The translations under genes were made by a program, and so were the position numbers. Below are positions 1-9,290 of a DNA stretch of 64,000 nucleotides, one piece after another. The notes below the pieces were generated by a model. It had not been told where the DNA came from, ran no database searches, and was given only the letters and a program-made list of their open reading frames with translations. Source of the stretch: Rhodoferax sp. WC2427 (GTDB taxonomy: Bacteria; Pseudomonadota; Gammaproteobacteria; Burkholderiales; Burkholderiaceae_C). The stretch spans positions 4,340,001 through 4,404,000 of the forward strand of contig NZ_CP162006.1 in the NCBI RefSeq assembly GCF_040822085.1. Reading direction: 5' to 3'. How positions within the stretch are numbered: the first letter of the stretch is position 1; each line of letters starts with the position of its first letter.

Positions 1-304
1 CACCGTGGCCCGGCTGCACGACGGCGAGTTCTTCGGCGAAATGGGCCTGCTGACCGGCGAGCCGCGCAGCGCCACCGTGCGGGCCGTGACCGATGTGGAG
101 TGCTACCGGCTCGACAAAGAAGGCTTTGGCCTGGTGCTGGCGGCCCGCCCCGCCCTGGCCGAAGAAGTGGCCACCCTGCTGGCCCAGCGCCGCGCCGAAT
201 TCACCGCCCGCATGCAACAGACGGCGGCCGCCGCGCCGCCGGTGCGCAGCAAAGACCTGCTGGCGCGGATGCAGGCGTTTTTCGGCATGGAGCCGGGCGA
301 CTGA
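1..304 (+). CDS. C-terminal part of a cyclic-nucleotide-binding-domain protein (truncated by window edge)
   Basis: Only the last ~100 codons are in the window; the frame is open from base 2 and stops at 302-304. The visible part has FGEMGLLTGEPRSATV, the phosphate-binding cassette typical of the cNMP-binding (CRP/CAP-type) beta-barrel. A charged helix and a tail rich in Ala, Pro and Arg follow. No helix-turn-helix follows the barrel, so a CRP-type transcription factor is unlikely. In this bacterial group such a domain often ends an MscS-type mechanosensitive channel or another membrane protein, but the N-terminal part that would decide this is missing. Confidence 0.75.
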   Translation, partial: TVARLHDGEFFGEMGLLTGEPRSATVRAVTDVECYRLDKEGFGLVLAARPALAEEVATLLAQRRAEFTARMQQTAAAAPPVRSKDLLARMQAFFGMEPGD

Positions 305-358
305 GGCTACCATCCGCTCTTCACCACGCCACCCGGGCCCCGCGCCCCACCCTGCCCC

Positions 359-1129
359 ATGTGCCAATTGTTAGGAATGAACTGCAACACCCCGACCGAC
401 GTGGTGTTCAGCTTTAGCGGCTTTGCCGAGCGCGGGGGCCGCACCGACCACCACAGCGACGGCTGGGGCATTGCCTTTTTCGAGGGCCGGGGCCTGCGCC
501 ACTTTGTCGACCACCAGGCCGCCTGCGAGTCGCCGGTGGCCGCGCTGATCCGCAACTACCCCATCAAGAGCCGCAACGTCATCGCCCACATCCGCAAAGC
601 CACCCAGGGCGTGGTGGCGCTGGAAAACTGCCATCCGTTCGTGCGTGAGCTGTGGGGCCGCTACTGGGTGTTTGCCCACAATGGCGACCTGAAAGACTTC
701 CACCCGCGCCTGCACAGCAGCTTTCGGCCCGTGGGCAACACCGACAGCGAACGTGCCTTTTCCTGGATCATGCAGGAGCTGGCCAAGTCGCATGCCGGGG
801 TGCCCAGCGTGGCCGAACTGACGCTGACCCTGCGCGAGCTGGCCGAACGCATCGCCCGCCACGGCACCTTCAACTTCCTGCTCAGCAACGGCGAAGCGCT
901 GTGGGCCCACGCCAGCACCCAGCTGCACTACGTGGAGCGCAAACACCCGTTTGCCCATGCCTCGTTGAAAGATGACGACCTCAGCATCAACTTTGCCGAA
1001 CACACCACCGCCCACGACCGCGTAGCCATGGTGGCCACCGCGCCACTGACCACCAACGAGGCCTGGACGGCGTTTGCGCCCGGTGAGCTCAAGGTGTTCG
1101 TAGACGGCGCGCTGCTATCGATTGAGTAG
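359..1129 (+). CDS. Class II glutamine amidotransferase (YafJ-like)
   Basis: This 256-residue protein starts MCQLLGMN, so Cys2 becomes the N-terminal nucleophile of the Ntn-type glutaminase domain once the initiator Met is removed. Further family signatures are DGWGIAFFEG near residue 37, AHIRKATQG near 78, ENCHPFVRELWGRYWVFAHNGD near 90-110 and the TDSERAF block. Length and motif order match E. coli YafJ, a stand-alone glutaminase-fold protein of uncertain substrate. The stop codon TAG lies inside a copy of the GCTAT repeat, so the repeat may have set the present C-terminus. It is convergent with gshB. Confidence 0.9.
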   Translation: MCQLLGMNCNTPTDVVFSFSGFAERGGRTDHHSDGWGIAFFEGRGLRHFVDHQAACESPVAALIRNYPIKSRNVIAHIRKATQGVVALENCHPFVRELWGRYWVFAHNGDLKDFHPRLHSSFRPVGNTDSERAFSWIMQELAKSHAGVPSVAELTLTLRELAERIARHGTFNFLLSNGEALWAHASTQLHYVERKHPFAHASLKDDDLSINFAEHTTAHDRVAMVATAPLTTNEAWTAFAPGELKVFVDGALLSIE

Positions 1130-1162
1130 CTGCTTACGCCCACGGAATAAGCGCCAGGGGCC
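1114..1162. repeat. GCTAT repeat, copy 1
   Basis: This copy has the usual order: GCTAT block, TAGCTGCTTACGC, a central GGAATAA and AAGCGCC. It begins inside the amidotransferase gene and supplies that gene's stop codon, then runs toward gshB. Confidence 0.8.
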
Positions 1163-1170
1163 GATTTTCC

Positions 1171-2130
1171 TTAAACTTTTAACGCCGCTTCCAGCGCGTC
1201 GATAAACAGTGCCGCCACGTCGCAGCCGGTCTGGTCGAAGATCTCCTGGAAGCAGGTGGGGCTGGTCACGTTGATCTCGGTCACGCAGTCGCCGATCACA
1301 TCCACCCCCACCAGCAGCAGGCCGCGCGCCGCCAGGATGGGGCCCAGGGTTTCGCCGATCTCGCGGTCGCGCGCCGAGAGCGGCTGCGCCACCCCCTTGC
1401 CGCCCACCGCCAGGTTGCCGCGCACCTCGCCGCCCTGCGGAATCCGCGCCAGGCAAAACGGCACCGGCTTGCCGCCGATCACCAGCACGCGCTTGTCGCC
1501 CAAGGCGATTTCGGGCAGAAACTTTTGCACCATCACGCTCTGCGCACCGTCTTTGTTCAGCGTCTCGATGATGCCGCCCAGGTTCAGCCCGTCGTCTTTC
1601 ACCCGGAAGATGCCCATGCCGCCCATGCCGTCCAGCGGCTTCAAGATGATGTCGCGGTGCGTGGCGTGGAAGGCGCGGATGGCCTCAGCGCTGCGCGTCA
1701 CCAGCGTGGGGCCGCTGAACTGCGGGAACTCCATGATGGCCAGCTTTTCCGGGTGGTCGCGCAGGGCCCGCGGCTTGTTGAATACCCGGGCGCCCTCGCG
1801 CTCGGCCTGCTCCAGCAGGTGCGTGGCGTAGAAAAATTCCGAATCAAACGGCGGGTCCTTGCGCATGATGATGGCGCCAAAGTCCTTAAGTGCGCGCGGG
1901 CTGCCCGCAAATAGCGGCTGGGCCACGCTGAACCAGGCCGACTTATCCCCGGTGAGGTGGATGTCGCGCACCTGCGCCGTCACCACCGCGCCCGTCTGCC
2001 ACTGCAAATCCTGCGGCTCGCAGGCCGAAATAGTGTGCCCGCGCCGCTGCGCCTCGCGCATCATCACAAAGGTGGTGTCCTTGTGGATTTTGAAAGACTC
2101 CAGGGGGTCGGCGACGAAGAGGATGTTCAT
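1171..2130 (-). CDS. gshB: Glutathione synthase
   Basis: Second step of glutathione synthesis: ATP-dependent ligation of gamma-glutamylcysteine with glycine in the cytosol. The 319-residue product begins MNILFVADPLESFKIHKDTT, like other GshB proteins (about 316 residues). It shows the substrate segment RKDPPFDSEFFYATHLLE, an ATP-grasp core with GGMGGMGIFR, and EINVTSPTCFQEI near the end. The ATG at 2130 was chosen because homology starts there; the 24 codons upstream look unlike GshB. It lies 8 bases downstream of the BenE gene on the same strand and may be cotranscribed with it. The partner enzyme GshA is encoded at 12.9-14.2 kb. Confidence 0.96.
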   Translation of the reverse strand: MNILFVADPLESFKIHKDTTFVMMREAQRRGHTISACEPQDLQWQTGAVVTAQVRDIHLTGDKSAWFSVAQPLFAGSPRALKDFGAIIMRKDPPFDSEFFYATHLLEQAEREGARVFNKPRALRDHPEKLAIMEFPQFSGPTLVTRSAEAIRAFHATHRDIILKPLDGMGGMGIFRVKDDGLNLGGIIETLNKDGAQSVMVQKFLPEIALGDKRVLVIGGKPVPFCLARIPQGGEVRGNLAVGGKGVAQPLSARDREIGETLGPILAARGLLLVGVDVIGDCVTEINVTSPTCFQEIFDQTGCDVAALFIDALEAALKV

Positions 2131-2138
2131 GGGAACCT

Positions 2139-3332
2139 TCAAACAATGGGACGGCGGTACTGTTGCACAAACAGGGCGATGGCACCCGCCACCACCCCCC
2201 AAAAGGCCGAGCCCACACCGGCTATCACCACGCCGCTGAGCGTGACCAGGAAAGTGATGGTAGCGGCCTCGCGGTGCTGCGGGTCTTGCAGGGCGGTGGA
2301 CAGCGCGCCGCCGATGGTGCCCAGCAGCGCCAGCCCGGCGATGGCGGCGATCAGCTCGCGCGGAAAGGCCGTCAGCACGCCAGTAATGGCCGCACCAAAG
2401 ATGCCGATCAGCACGTAAAAAATGCCGCAGGCCGCCGCCGCGGTGTAGCGCTTGGCCTTATCGGAATGCGCCTCGGGGCCCATGCAGATGGCGGCGGTGA
2501 TGGAGCTCAGGCACAGCGCAAACGCACCGAACGGCGCCAGCACCAGCGTGGCCAGGCCGGTGATGGTGATGAGTTTGGAGATCGGCATGGCATAGCCCGC
2601 CGCCCGGATGGCCGCTACGCCGGGCAGGTTTTGCGAGGCCATGGTCACCACAAACAGCGGCAGCGCCATGCTGACCATCGCGCTCCAGGTGAAGACCGGC
2701 ACCACCAGCTCCGGTTTTGCCAAAGAAAATTCGATGCCTGCGCTTACCAGTTGGCCACGAGCAGCTACGTAAACAATAGCAACCAGCAGGGTCAGCACCA
2801 CCGCGTAGCGCGGCAGCCAGCGCCGGGCCAGCAAATAGGTGGCCAGCATCAGCAGCACCAGCGGCAGGGCCGACTGCGCGGCGGCAAAGCCGTTCAGCCC
2901 GAAGCGCGCCAGCACCCCGGCCAGCAGCGCGGCGGCAATCGCCACCGGGATGCGGCCCATCACCCGCTCGAACAGCCCGGTGACGCCGCACAGCGCAATC
3001 AGCGCGCCGCTGGCCATGAACGCGCCGATCGCCTCGGGCATGCCAAATCCGCCCGCCAGCGCCGCCGTGGCCACCACCGCCGCGCCGGGCGTGGACCAGG
3101 CCACCATCACCGGCTGGCGCAGCCACAGCGAGGGCAGCAGCGTGCACAGCCCCATGCCCAGGCCCAGCGCCCACATCCACGAAGTCAGCTGCTCCGGCGT
3201 GGCGTGCAGGGCCTGCGCAGCCTGGAAAACGATGGCCACCGAACTGGTGAAACCCACCAGCACGGCCACAAAACCGGCGGTAACGGCCGAGAGATTGATA
3301 TCTTTGAAAAACGTCATGGGCCCATTGTCCAT
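2139..3332 (-). CDS. benE: BenE family transporter (benzoate/H+ symporter-like)
   Basis: A 397-residue inner-membrane protein with about 12 hydrophobic segments. It matches the BenE family by its N-terminal DINLSAVTAGFVAVLVGFTSS, the QPVMVAWSTPGAA segment and the LSSITAAICMGPEAH loop. BenE proteins import benzoate with protons, but many chromosomal copies lie away from aromatic degradation genes, as here, so the substrate is uncertain. A second possible start, Met6, is at 3317. The loop IVYVAARGQLVSAGIEF is encoded by an in-frame copy of the GCTAT repeat (2736-2780), so this connecting segment may be recent and tolerated rather than functional. Confidence 0.85.
   Translation of the reverse strand: MDNGPMTFFKDINLSAVTAGFVAVLVGFTSSVAIVFQAAQALHATPEQLTSWMWALGLGMGLCTLLPSLWLRQPVMVAWSTPGAAVVATAALAGGFGMPEAIGAFMASGALIALCGVTGLFERVMGRIPVAIAAALLAGVLARFGLNGFAAAQSALPLVLLMLATYLLARRWLPRYAVVLTLLVAIVYVAARGQLVSAGIEFSLAKPELVVPVFTWSAMVSMALPLFVVTMASQNLPGVAAIRAAGYAMPISKLITITGLATLVLAPFGAFALCLSSITAAICMGPEAHSDKAKRYTAAAACGIFYVLIGIFGAAITGVLTAFPRELIAAIAGLALLGTIGGALSTALQDPQHREAATITFLVTLSGVVIAGVGSAFWGVVAGAIALFVQQYRRPIV
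2736..2780. repeat. GCTAT repeat, copy 2 (inside benE)
   Basis: Degenerate but recognisable copy: GCCTGCGCTTAC, then ACGAGCAGCTACGT and a final AATAGC. It is read in frame on the minus strand and gives the peptide VAARGQLVSAG. Confidence 0.6.
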
Positions 3333-3442
3333 GACACAAAATGTCCGCCCCCACCCCCACAGCTGGCGAGCGAGGTGGCCGGTTGGGGGACCATGGATGG
3401 CATGCCCCCATGCAACAGGGGGGGCGAAAAGGGCGTGGGAAT

Positions 3443-3504
3443 TTATACCTTTAATGGCTGCTTATGCTTTACCGGCCAGCACAAGCAGCTATTTTAAATA
3501 TAGC
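3443..3504. repeat. GCTAT repeat, copy 3
   Basis: Intergenic copy upstream of benE. TGGCTGCTTATGCTTTA is followed by CACAAGCAGCTATTTT and a closing ATATAGC. It separates benE from the small membrane protein gene on the same strand. Confidence 0.8.
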
Positions 3505-3533
3505 AAGTCTACTGTCGCCCGGGCACATGCAGG

Positions 3534-3830
3534 CTAGGGCCGACCGGGAGGGCCAGACTTCATTTGCCTGCTGGCCTCTTTGTCGGCCATGCGTTGGGCG
3601 CGACGGCGATCGGCCTGTTTTTGGGCGCGGCGCTCGATGCCTTGCAGCGCATTTTTCTCTCTGGCTTCTACATGCGCCCGCAGGGCCATGATCTGGGACT
3701 GCGTTTCCTCGTCGTAGGGCGGTTTGCGCTTGCGGCCCACAAGGACCATATAAACCACTGCGATACCCACCAAGGCAAGTCCACAAGCCACCAGCAAACT
3801 CTCCATCACCGCCTCCCCCTGTTCGTCCAT
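3534..3830 (-). CDS. Small single-span membrane protein, function unknown
   Basis: About 98 residues from the ATG at 3830, chosen because AGAGGG lies just upstream; longer in-frame starts exist but lack such a site. The protein has a short acidic N-terminus, one hydrophobic helix (SLLVACGLALVGIAVVYMVL), then a basic, helical, probably coiled tail with many Lys, Arg and Gln. I recognise no family. The layout suggests an inner-membrane anchor with a cytosolic tail. It is flanked by GCTAT repeats on both sides and is probably transcribed alone. Confidence 0.6.
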   Translation of the reverse strand: MDEQGEAVMESLLVACGLALVGIAVVYMVLVGRKRKPPYDEETQSQIMALRAHVEAREKNALQGIERRAQKQADRRRAQRMADKEASRQMKSGPPGRP

Positions 3831-3933
3831 CGTCCCTCTTTCTACGGCGTAAAACGCGACGGAAACACCGCTAAATATGACCATTGTTGTAACCCGTGTA
3901 TCTTCCAGTACAGGAAAAAACCACGGTAAAAAA

Positions 3934-3982
3934 TGCCTCCAGCGCAATATCCATAAGCACAAGAAGCTCTTATTTAAATAGC
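3934..3982. repeat. GCTAT repeat, copy 4
   Basis: Intergenic copy with CAGCGCAATATCCATAAGC, then ACAAGAAGCTCTTATTT and a final ATAGC. It ends just short of the aldehyde dehydrogenase stop codon. Confidence 0.8.
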
Positions 3983-3988
3983 AAACAC

Positions 3989-5401
3989 TCAGTGCCGCCC
4001 ACCCAGCCAGCGCAGCAACTTCTGCAAACGCGGCGCGTACGGCGGATACACCAGGCCACCACCCGACCAGCGCGACTGCTGGAACACCGCCTTCTCATGG
4101 CTGAACCGGCGAAAGCCCCATTCGCCGTGGTAATGCCCCTGGCCCGACGGCCCCACGCCGCCAAACGGCAGACCGTCTTGCGCCAGGTGCACCAGGGTGT
4201 CGTTGGTGCTCACCCCGCCCGACTGGGTCTGGGCCAGCACCTGGTCGCGGTGGGCGGTGGTGCGGCCAAACCAGTACAGCGCCAGCGGCTTGTCGCGGGC
4301 GTTGACAAAGGCAATCGCCTCGTCCAGCGTGTCGTACGGCACGATGGGCAGCACCGGGCCGAAGATTTCTTCTTGCAGCACGCGCATGCCGCTGTGCACG
4401 TCCAGCAGCAGCACGGGCGGCATCTGGCGGGCTCCGTTGGATGGCTCCAGTTCCACCACCGTCGCGCCCTGCGCCCGCGCATCGGCCACCAGGGCCTGCA
4501 GGCGGGCCAGGTGCCGGTCGCTGGCGATGCTGGTGTAGTCGGGGTTGCCCTGGAAGCGGGGGTACAGCCGCAGCATGCTGGTGTGCAAGGCATCCACGAA
4601 GGCACTGACCATGGGGCGCGGCACCAGGGCGTAGTCGGGGGCGATGCAGGTCTGGCCCGCGTTGATCAGCTTGCCCCAGGCCAGCCGGTCCAGCGTTGTG
4701 CCCAGGTCGCACGAGATATCCACAATGGCGGGCGACTTGCCGCCCAGCTCCAGCGTTACCGGGGTCAGGTTGTGGGCGGCGGCCTGCGCCACCAGGCGGC
4801 CCACGGCGGTGGAGCCGGTGAACACCAGGTGGTCGAACGGCTGGGCGCAAAACGCCTGGCCCAGACTGGCGTCGCCGGTGAGCACCGCCACTTCCTCGGG
4901 CGCAAAGAATTCGGCCACCGCCAGGCGCAGCCCCTCAGCAAAGCGCGGGGTGAGTTCCGACGGCTTGAGCAGCGCCCGGTTGCCCGCCGCCAGCACATCC
5001 ACCAGCGGCGACAAGGCCAGCAGCAACGGGTAGTTCCAGGGGCTGACGATGCCCACCACGCCCAGCGGCTGGCGCAGCAGCAGGCTGCGGCCGGGCCAAA
5101 ACAGCCACCCGGTGGCCGCGCGCCGGGGCCGCATCCACGCCCGCAGGTGCCCGAGCGCGTGGCGGATAGCGCTGCGCACCGGCACGAGTTCGGTCAGGGT
5201 GATCTCGGCGGCCGCGCGGGTGCCGAAGTCCTGGCTGATCTGGGCGGCAAAGCTGTCAACGTGTTTGTCCAGCAACGCGCCCAGGCGCTGCAGGCGGTCT
5301 CGGCGGGTGGCCTCGCGGGGCGCGGGGTCGGCGGCATGGGCCTGGCGTTGCAGGGCGAGCAGGCGCGAAAGCTCGGATTCAGGGGTGTGCATAGCCCCCA
5401 T
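3989..5401 (-). CDS. Coniferyl-aldehyde-dehydrogenase-like NAD(P)-dependent aldehyde dehydrogenase
   Basis: About 470 residues from the ATG at 5401 (5392 is equally possible); the longer frame to 5488 has no family similarity. Aldehyde dehydrogenase signatures are GIVSPWNYPLLL, the nucleotide-loop FTGSTAVGR, TLELGGKSP with the general-base Glu near 218, and AGQTCIAPDY with the catalytic Cys near 252. The PDY after the cysteine and the hydrophobic C-terminal region fit the CalB branch, which oxidises coniferyl or medium-chain aldehydes. It is divergent from nadC across about 90 bases, and nothing nearby suggests a lignin pathway, so a role in general aldehyde detoxification is equally likely. 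Confidence 0.88.
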   Translation of the reverse strand: MGAMHTPESELSRLLALQRQAHAADPAPREATRRDRLQRLGALLDKHVDSFAAQISQDFGTRAAAEITLTELVPVRSAIRHALGHLRAWMRPRRAATGWLFWPGRSLLLRQPLGVVGIVSPWNYPLLLALSPLVDVLAAGNRALLKPSELTPRFAEGLRLAVAEFFAPEEVAVLTGDASLGQAFCAQPFDHLVFTGSTAVGRLVAQAAAHNLTPVTLELGGKSPAIVDISCDLGTTLDRLAWGKLINAGQTCIAPDYALVPRPMVSAFVDALHTSMLRLYPRFQGNPDYTSIASDRHLARLQALVADARAQGATVVELEPSNGARQMPPVLLLDVHSGMRVLQEEIFGPVLPIVPYDTLDEAIAFVNARDKPLALYWFGRTTAHRDQVLAQTQSGGVSTNDTLVHLAQDGLPFGGVGPSGQGHYHGEWGFRRFSHEKAVFQQSRWSGGGLVYPPYAPRLQKLLRWLGGRH

Positions 5402-5493
5402 GGTGCCAGTACCACCCGGCTGCGGGGAAAATACGCTGCCACAGATGTGACACACTTCGAGCCCCCGCCTGAGATGACGAGTTTCCACACACC

Positions 5494-6372
5494 ATGACGA
5501 CCCCGTTTTTTGACTTTTCCCCCGCCAGCATGGCCACCCTGGCCGCGGCCGATGTCACCCGTGCCCTGGCCGAAGACGTCGGCCCCGGCGACCTGACCGC
5601 CGCGCTGATCGACCCCGCCCGCCACACCCGCGCCCGCATCCTGGCGCGCGAAGCTGCCGTGGTCTGCGGCGCGCCCTGGGTCGAGGCGACCCTGCGCCAG
5701 GTTGCGCCCACCGCCACCTGGACCTGGCTCGTCAAAGAGGGCGAAACCTGCGCCGCCGACCAGGTGGTGCTGGCGCTGGAAGGCCCGGCCCAAGCCCTGC
5801 TGACCGCCGAGCGCACCGCGCTGAACTTTCTGCAGCTGCTCAGCGCCGTGGCCAGCCGCACGGCGCTGCATGTGCAGGCGGTGGCTGGCACCGGCACCCA
5901 CATCGTGGACACCCGCAAAACCCTGCCCGGCCTGCGCCTGGCGCAGAAGTACGCGGTGCGCATCGGCGGTGGCACCAACCACCGCATCGGTCTGTATGAC
6001 GCGGTGCTGATCAAAGAGAACCACATCGCCGCCGCCGGAGGCGTGACTGCCGTGCTGCAACGCGCCCAGGCCCTGGCCCCGCAGGCCCGTTTCATCGAGA
6101 TCGAGGTGGAAACCCTGGCCCAGCTCGACGAGGCCCTGGACGCCGGTGCCCGCATGGTGCTGCTGGACAACATGGACCTGCCCACGCTGCAGGAGGCCGT
6201 GCGCCGCAACGCGGCCCGGGGCGACAAAAAGGCCGTGCTGGAAATTTCCGGCGGCGTCACCCTGCAAGGCCTGCGCACCCTGGCAGAAACCGGTGTCGAC
6301 CGCATCTCCATCGGAGGCCTGACCAAAGACGTGAAGGCCACCGACTATTCCATGCGCTTCCAGGACCTGTGA
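5494..6372 (+). CDS. nadC: Nicotinate-nucleotide diphosphorylase (carboxylating)
   Basis: Converts quinolinate and PRPP to nicotinate mononucleotide, the entry into the shared NAD pathway. The 292-residue protein shows [16 protein letters not shown] at the N-terminus, [32 protein letters not shown] (active-site Arg and Lys), IKENHI, and the barrel segments IEIEVETL and LLDNM. The start is the ATG at 5494. nadA follows after 10 bases, so nadC, nadA and the PabB fusion form one transcript. Confidence 0.96.
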   Translation: MTTPFFDFSPASMATLAAADVTRALAEDVGPGDLTAALIDPARHTRARILAREAAVVCGAPWVEATLRQVAPTATWTWLVKEGETCAADQVVLALEGPAQALLTAERTALNFLQLLSAVASRTALHVQAVAGTGTHIVDTRKTLPGLRLAQKYAVRIGGGTNHRIGLYDAVLIKENHIAAAGGVTAVLQRAQALAPQARFIEIEVETLAQLDEALDAGARMVLLDNMDLPTLQEAVRRNAARGDKKAVLEISGGVTLQGLRTLAETGVDRISIGGLTKDVKATDYSMRFQDL

Positions 6373-6382
6373 GGAGAATCCC

Positions 6383-7510
6383 ATGACCACCACTGTGATG
6401 ATGGACGTTGAATACGAACAGCCCGTTCCCGATGCGACCCAAGGCGGCGCCTGCACCCCGCGCCACGCCTGGGCCCGCGTGCCGGTAGAGCCCAGCCCCA
6501 GCGAACGGCTGGCGCTGAAAGACCGCATCCGCCGCCTGCTCAAGGAGCGCAACGCGGTAATGGTGTCGCACTACTACGTGCACCCCGACCTGCAGGACCT
6601 GGCCGAAGAAACCGGCGGCCTGGTCAGCGATTCGCTGGAGATGGCCCGCTTTGGCCGCGACCATGCGGCGCAGACCCTGGTGGTCTCGGGCGTGCGCTTC
6701 ATGGGCGAAACCGCGAAGATTTTGTCGCCCGAAAAGCGCATCCTGATGCCGGACCTGGATGCCACCTGCTCGCTCGACCTGGGCTGCCCCAGCGCCGAGT
6801 TCAACGCCTTTTGCGATGCCCACCCGGACCGCACCGTGGTGGTCTACGCCAACACCAGCGCCGAGGTGAAGGCCCGCGCCGACTGGCTGGTCACCTCCGG
6901 CTGCGCGCTGGACGTGGTGCGCGCCCTGAAAGACCAGGGCCACAAAATCCTGTGGGCCCCCGACAAGCACCTGGGTGCCTACATCCAGAAGGAAACGCAG
7001 GCCGACATGGTGTTCTGGAACGGCGCCTGCATCGTGCACGACGAGTTCAAGGCCTTCGAGCTCCAGGCGCTGAAGGCCGAGCACCCCAAAGCCAAGGTGC
7101 TGGTGCACCCCGAGTCGCCCGCCGACGTGATCGCCCTGGCCGATGCCGTGGGCTCCACCTCGGCCATCCTGGCGGCTGCGCGCAACATGGATGCCACCAC
7201 CTTCATCGTCGCCACCGACAACGGCATGCTACACAAGCTGCGCACGCAGAACCCCGGCAAGCTGTTCATCGAAGCGCCCACTGCGGGCAACAGCGCCACC
7301 TGCAAGAGCTGCGCGCACTGCCCCTGGATGGCCATGAACGGCCTGGCCGGACTGGCCCAGGTGCTGGAACTGGGCACCAACGAGGTCCACATCGACCCCG
7401 CCCTGGGCCTGCGCGCCCGCCTGCCCATCGACCGCATGCTGGCCTTCACGGCGGCCCTGAAAAGCGGCCAACCCACCACCGGGCTGGTGCCCCACATCGG
7501 CGCGGCCTGA
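6383..7510 (+). CDS. nadA: Quinolinate synthase
   Basis: Condenses iminoaspartate with dihydroxyacetone phosphate to quinolinate, using a [4Fe-4S] cluster. The 375-residue protein has [37 protein letters not shown], a cysteine in [24 protein letters not shown], and the C-terminal [13 protein letters not shown] block that holds cluster ligands. GGAG lies 7 bases before the ATG. Its stop codon overlaps the next start by one base (TGATG), which implies translational coupling with the PabB fusion gene. The partner nadB lies 1.8 kb downstream on the other strand. Confidence 0.97.
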   Translation: MTTTVMMDVEYEQPVPDATQGGACTPRHAWARVPVEPSPSERLALKDRIRRLLKERNAVMVSHYYVHPDLQDLAEETGGLVSDSLEMARFGRDHAAQTLVVSGVRFMGETAKILSPEKRILMPDLDATCSLDLGCPSAEFNAFCDAHPDRTVVVYANTSAEVKARADWLVTSGCALDVVRALKDQGHKILWAPDKHLGAYIQKETQADMVFWNGACIVHDEFKAFELQALKAEHPKAKVLVHPESPADVIALADAVGSTSAILAAARNMDATTFIVATDNGMLHKLRTQNPGKLFIEAPTAGNSATCKSCAHCPWMAMNGLAGLAQVLELGTNEVHIDPALGLRARLPIDRMLAFTAALKSGQPTTGLVPHIGAA

Positions 7511-9231
7511 TGGGAAACACCACCGCGCTGATCGACTTTGCCGACCCGCACGGTGGGGAGCGGGTGCGCCATGCGTTTGGCACGCCGCTGCAGACGCTGG
7601 TGGCGCACACGCTGGCGCAAGTAAAGCCGCTGCTGGATGCCGTGCAGGCCGCATCGGCACGGGGCCAGTGGTGCGTGGGCTATGTGCGCTATGAGGCTGC
7701 GCCCGCATTCGATGCCGCTTTGCAGGTCCATGCTGCCGACGGCCCTCTCGCCTGGTTCGCGGTGTTTGGCGCGCCCTTGCCCTGGCCGGAGCCCCCCACC
7801 GCCAGCGCGCAGATCGATTGGCACAGCTTCATCCCCAGGCCCGAGTTTGAGGCGGCGATGGACGCGCTGCACCAGGCCATCCGTGCGGGCGAGCTGTACC
7901 AGGTCAACCTCACGGCGCAGATGGCGGGCACCTTCACCGGCGACCCGCAGGCCCTGTTCGCCGCGCTGCAGCGCGCCCAGCCAGGGGGCTACGCGGCGCT
8001 GCTGGACACGGGTGATGCGCAAATATTGTCTGTCTCGCCCGAGCTGTTTTTTGATTGGCGGGATGGCCGCATCCTGGCCCGCCCCATGAAAGGCACGGCC
8101 CGCCGCGGTGCGGATGCGCAAGAAGATGCGGCCCTGGCCGAGTCGCTGCGCACGTCGCCCAAGGAGCGGGCCGAGAACGTGATGGTGGTCGATCTGCTGC
8201 GCAACGACATCTCACGCATCGCCGAACCCTTCAGCGTGCAGGTGCCGCGCCTGTTCCACACCGAGGCGCTGCCCACCGTGTGGCAGATGACCTCTGACGT
8301 CACCGCGCGCACCCGCCCCGGCTGCACGCTGGCCGAGGTGTTTGCGGCGCTGTTCCCCTGCGGCTCGGTCACTGGCGCACCCAAGGTGCAGGCGATGCGC
8401 ATGGTCAAGGCGCTGGAGCCCACCGCGCGCGGTGTGTACTGCGGGGCCATCGGCGTGGTGCAGCCCGGTGGGGCCACTACCTTCAACGTACCCATCCGCA
8501 CCGTCACCTTGCACGGTGCACAGGCCCGCTGCGGCATCGGTAGCGGCATCACCTCCGATGCCCAGGCCGAAGGCGAATGGCAGGAATGGGCCGCCAAGCA
8601 GGCCTTTGTGCAGCGCGCCAGCGCCCCGTTTGCGTTGCTGGAAACCCTGGCCCTGGTGGACGGCCAGTTGCGCGACAGCGAAGCGCACCTGGCCCGCATG
8701 CAGGCCGCAGCCGCACATTTCGGCACGCCGTGGAATGCGGACCAGGTACACCAGGCACTGCAAGCCATCGCCCGCCCCCAGGGCGCATGGCGCGTGCGCT
8801 TGCTGCTGGACGCCCAGGGCCGGGCCACCGCCGAGGCCTACCCGCTGGAAGCCAGCCCGGCGCGGGTGCGCCTGCAACTGGCCGACCGCCCGCTGGCCGA
8901 GGCGCACAGCGAATTCGTCCGCTTCAAAACCACCCGCCGCGCCCACTACGATGCGTTCTCCCCCACCCAGCCCGGCGTGTTCGACACCCTGCTGTGGAAC
9001 GCGGCCGGTGAAATCACCGAATGCACGCGCGGCAACATCGCCCTGCAGCTGGACGGCCGCTGGGTCACCCCGCCGCTGGCCTGCGGGCTGCTGGGCGGCA
9101 TTGGACGTGCCAACGCCCTGCAAGCAGGGCGTGTGGTGGAAGCAGTGGTGCGGGTGGCCGACTTGCCGCGGGTGCAGGCCCTGGCTTTCGTCAACAGCCT
9201 GCGCGGCTGGCTGGCGGCAGAGCTGAACTAA
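7510..9231 (+). CDS. pabB: Aminodeoxychorismate synthase component I fused to aminodeoxychorismate lyase (PabB-PabC)
   Basis: 573 residues with two domains. Residues about 1-350 are the chorismate-using PabB part: GELYQVNLTAQM, PMKGTARRG, AENVMVVDLLRND and CGSVTGAPKVQAMR. Residues about 375-573 are a class IV pyridoxal-phosphate fold like PabC, with GVFDTLLWNAAGEITE. The protein could therefore make 4-aminobenzoate for folate from chorismate; the glutaminase PabA must come from elsewhere. The ATG at 7510 overlaps the nadA stop. The start was fixed by this overlap and by homology, since the open frame extends far upstream into nadA. Placement inside an NAD cluster may serve shared control of cofactor synthesis, but that is inference. 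Confidence 0.93.
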   Translation: MGNTTALIDFADPHGGERVRHAFGTPLQTLVAHTLAQVKPLLDAVQAASARGQWCVGYVRYEAAPAFDAALQVHAADGPLAWFAVFGAPLPWPEPPTASAQIDWHSFIPRPEFEAAMDALHQAIRAGELYQVNLTAQMAGTFTGDPQALFAALQRAQPGGYAALLDTGDAQILSVSPELFFDWRDGRILARPMKGTARRGADAQEDAALAESLRTSPKERAENVMVVDLLRNDISRIAEPFSVQVPRLFHTEALPTVWQMTSDVTARTRPGCTLAEVFAALFPCGSVTGAPKVQAMRMVKALEPTARGVYCGAIGVVQPGGATTFNVPIRTVTLHGAQARCGIGSGITSDAQAEGEWQEWAAKQAFVQRASAPFALLETLALVDGQLRDSEAHLARMQAAAAHFGTPWNADQVHQALQAIARPQGAWRVRLLLDAQGRATAEAYPLEASPARVRLQLADRPLAEAHSEFVRFKTTRRAHYDAFSPTQPGVFDTLLWNAAGEITECTRGNIALQLDGRWVTPPLACGLLGGIGRANALQAGRVVEAVVRVADLPRVQALAFVNSLRGWLAAELN

Positions 9232-9290
9232 AACTATCGTTTTGATAGCTGCCTACGCTTATGGCATAAGCACAGGCAGCGTATTTCTTA
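9230..9290. repeat. GCTAT repeat, copy 5
   Basis: Well-preserved copy: CTATCGTTTTGATAGCTGCC, then ACGCTTATGGCATAAGC and GGCAGCGTATTTCTTATA. It fills the whole space between two convergent genes and touches both stop codons (pabB TAA at 9229-9231, nadB TAA at 9288-9290). Confidence 0.88.

Noticed and set aside
5194..6552. Minus-strand open frame opposite nadC
   Set aside because: nadC is complete on the plus strand; the frame is a composition shadow.
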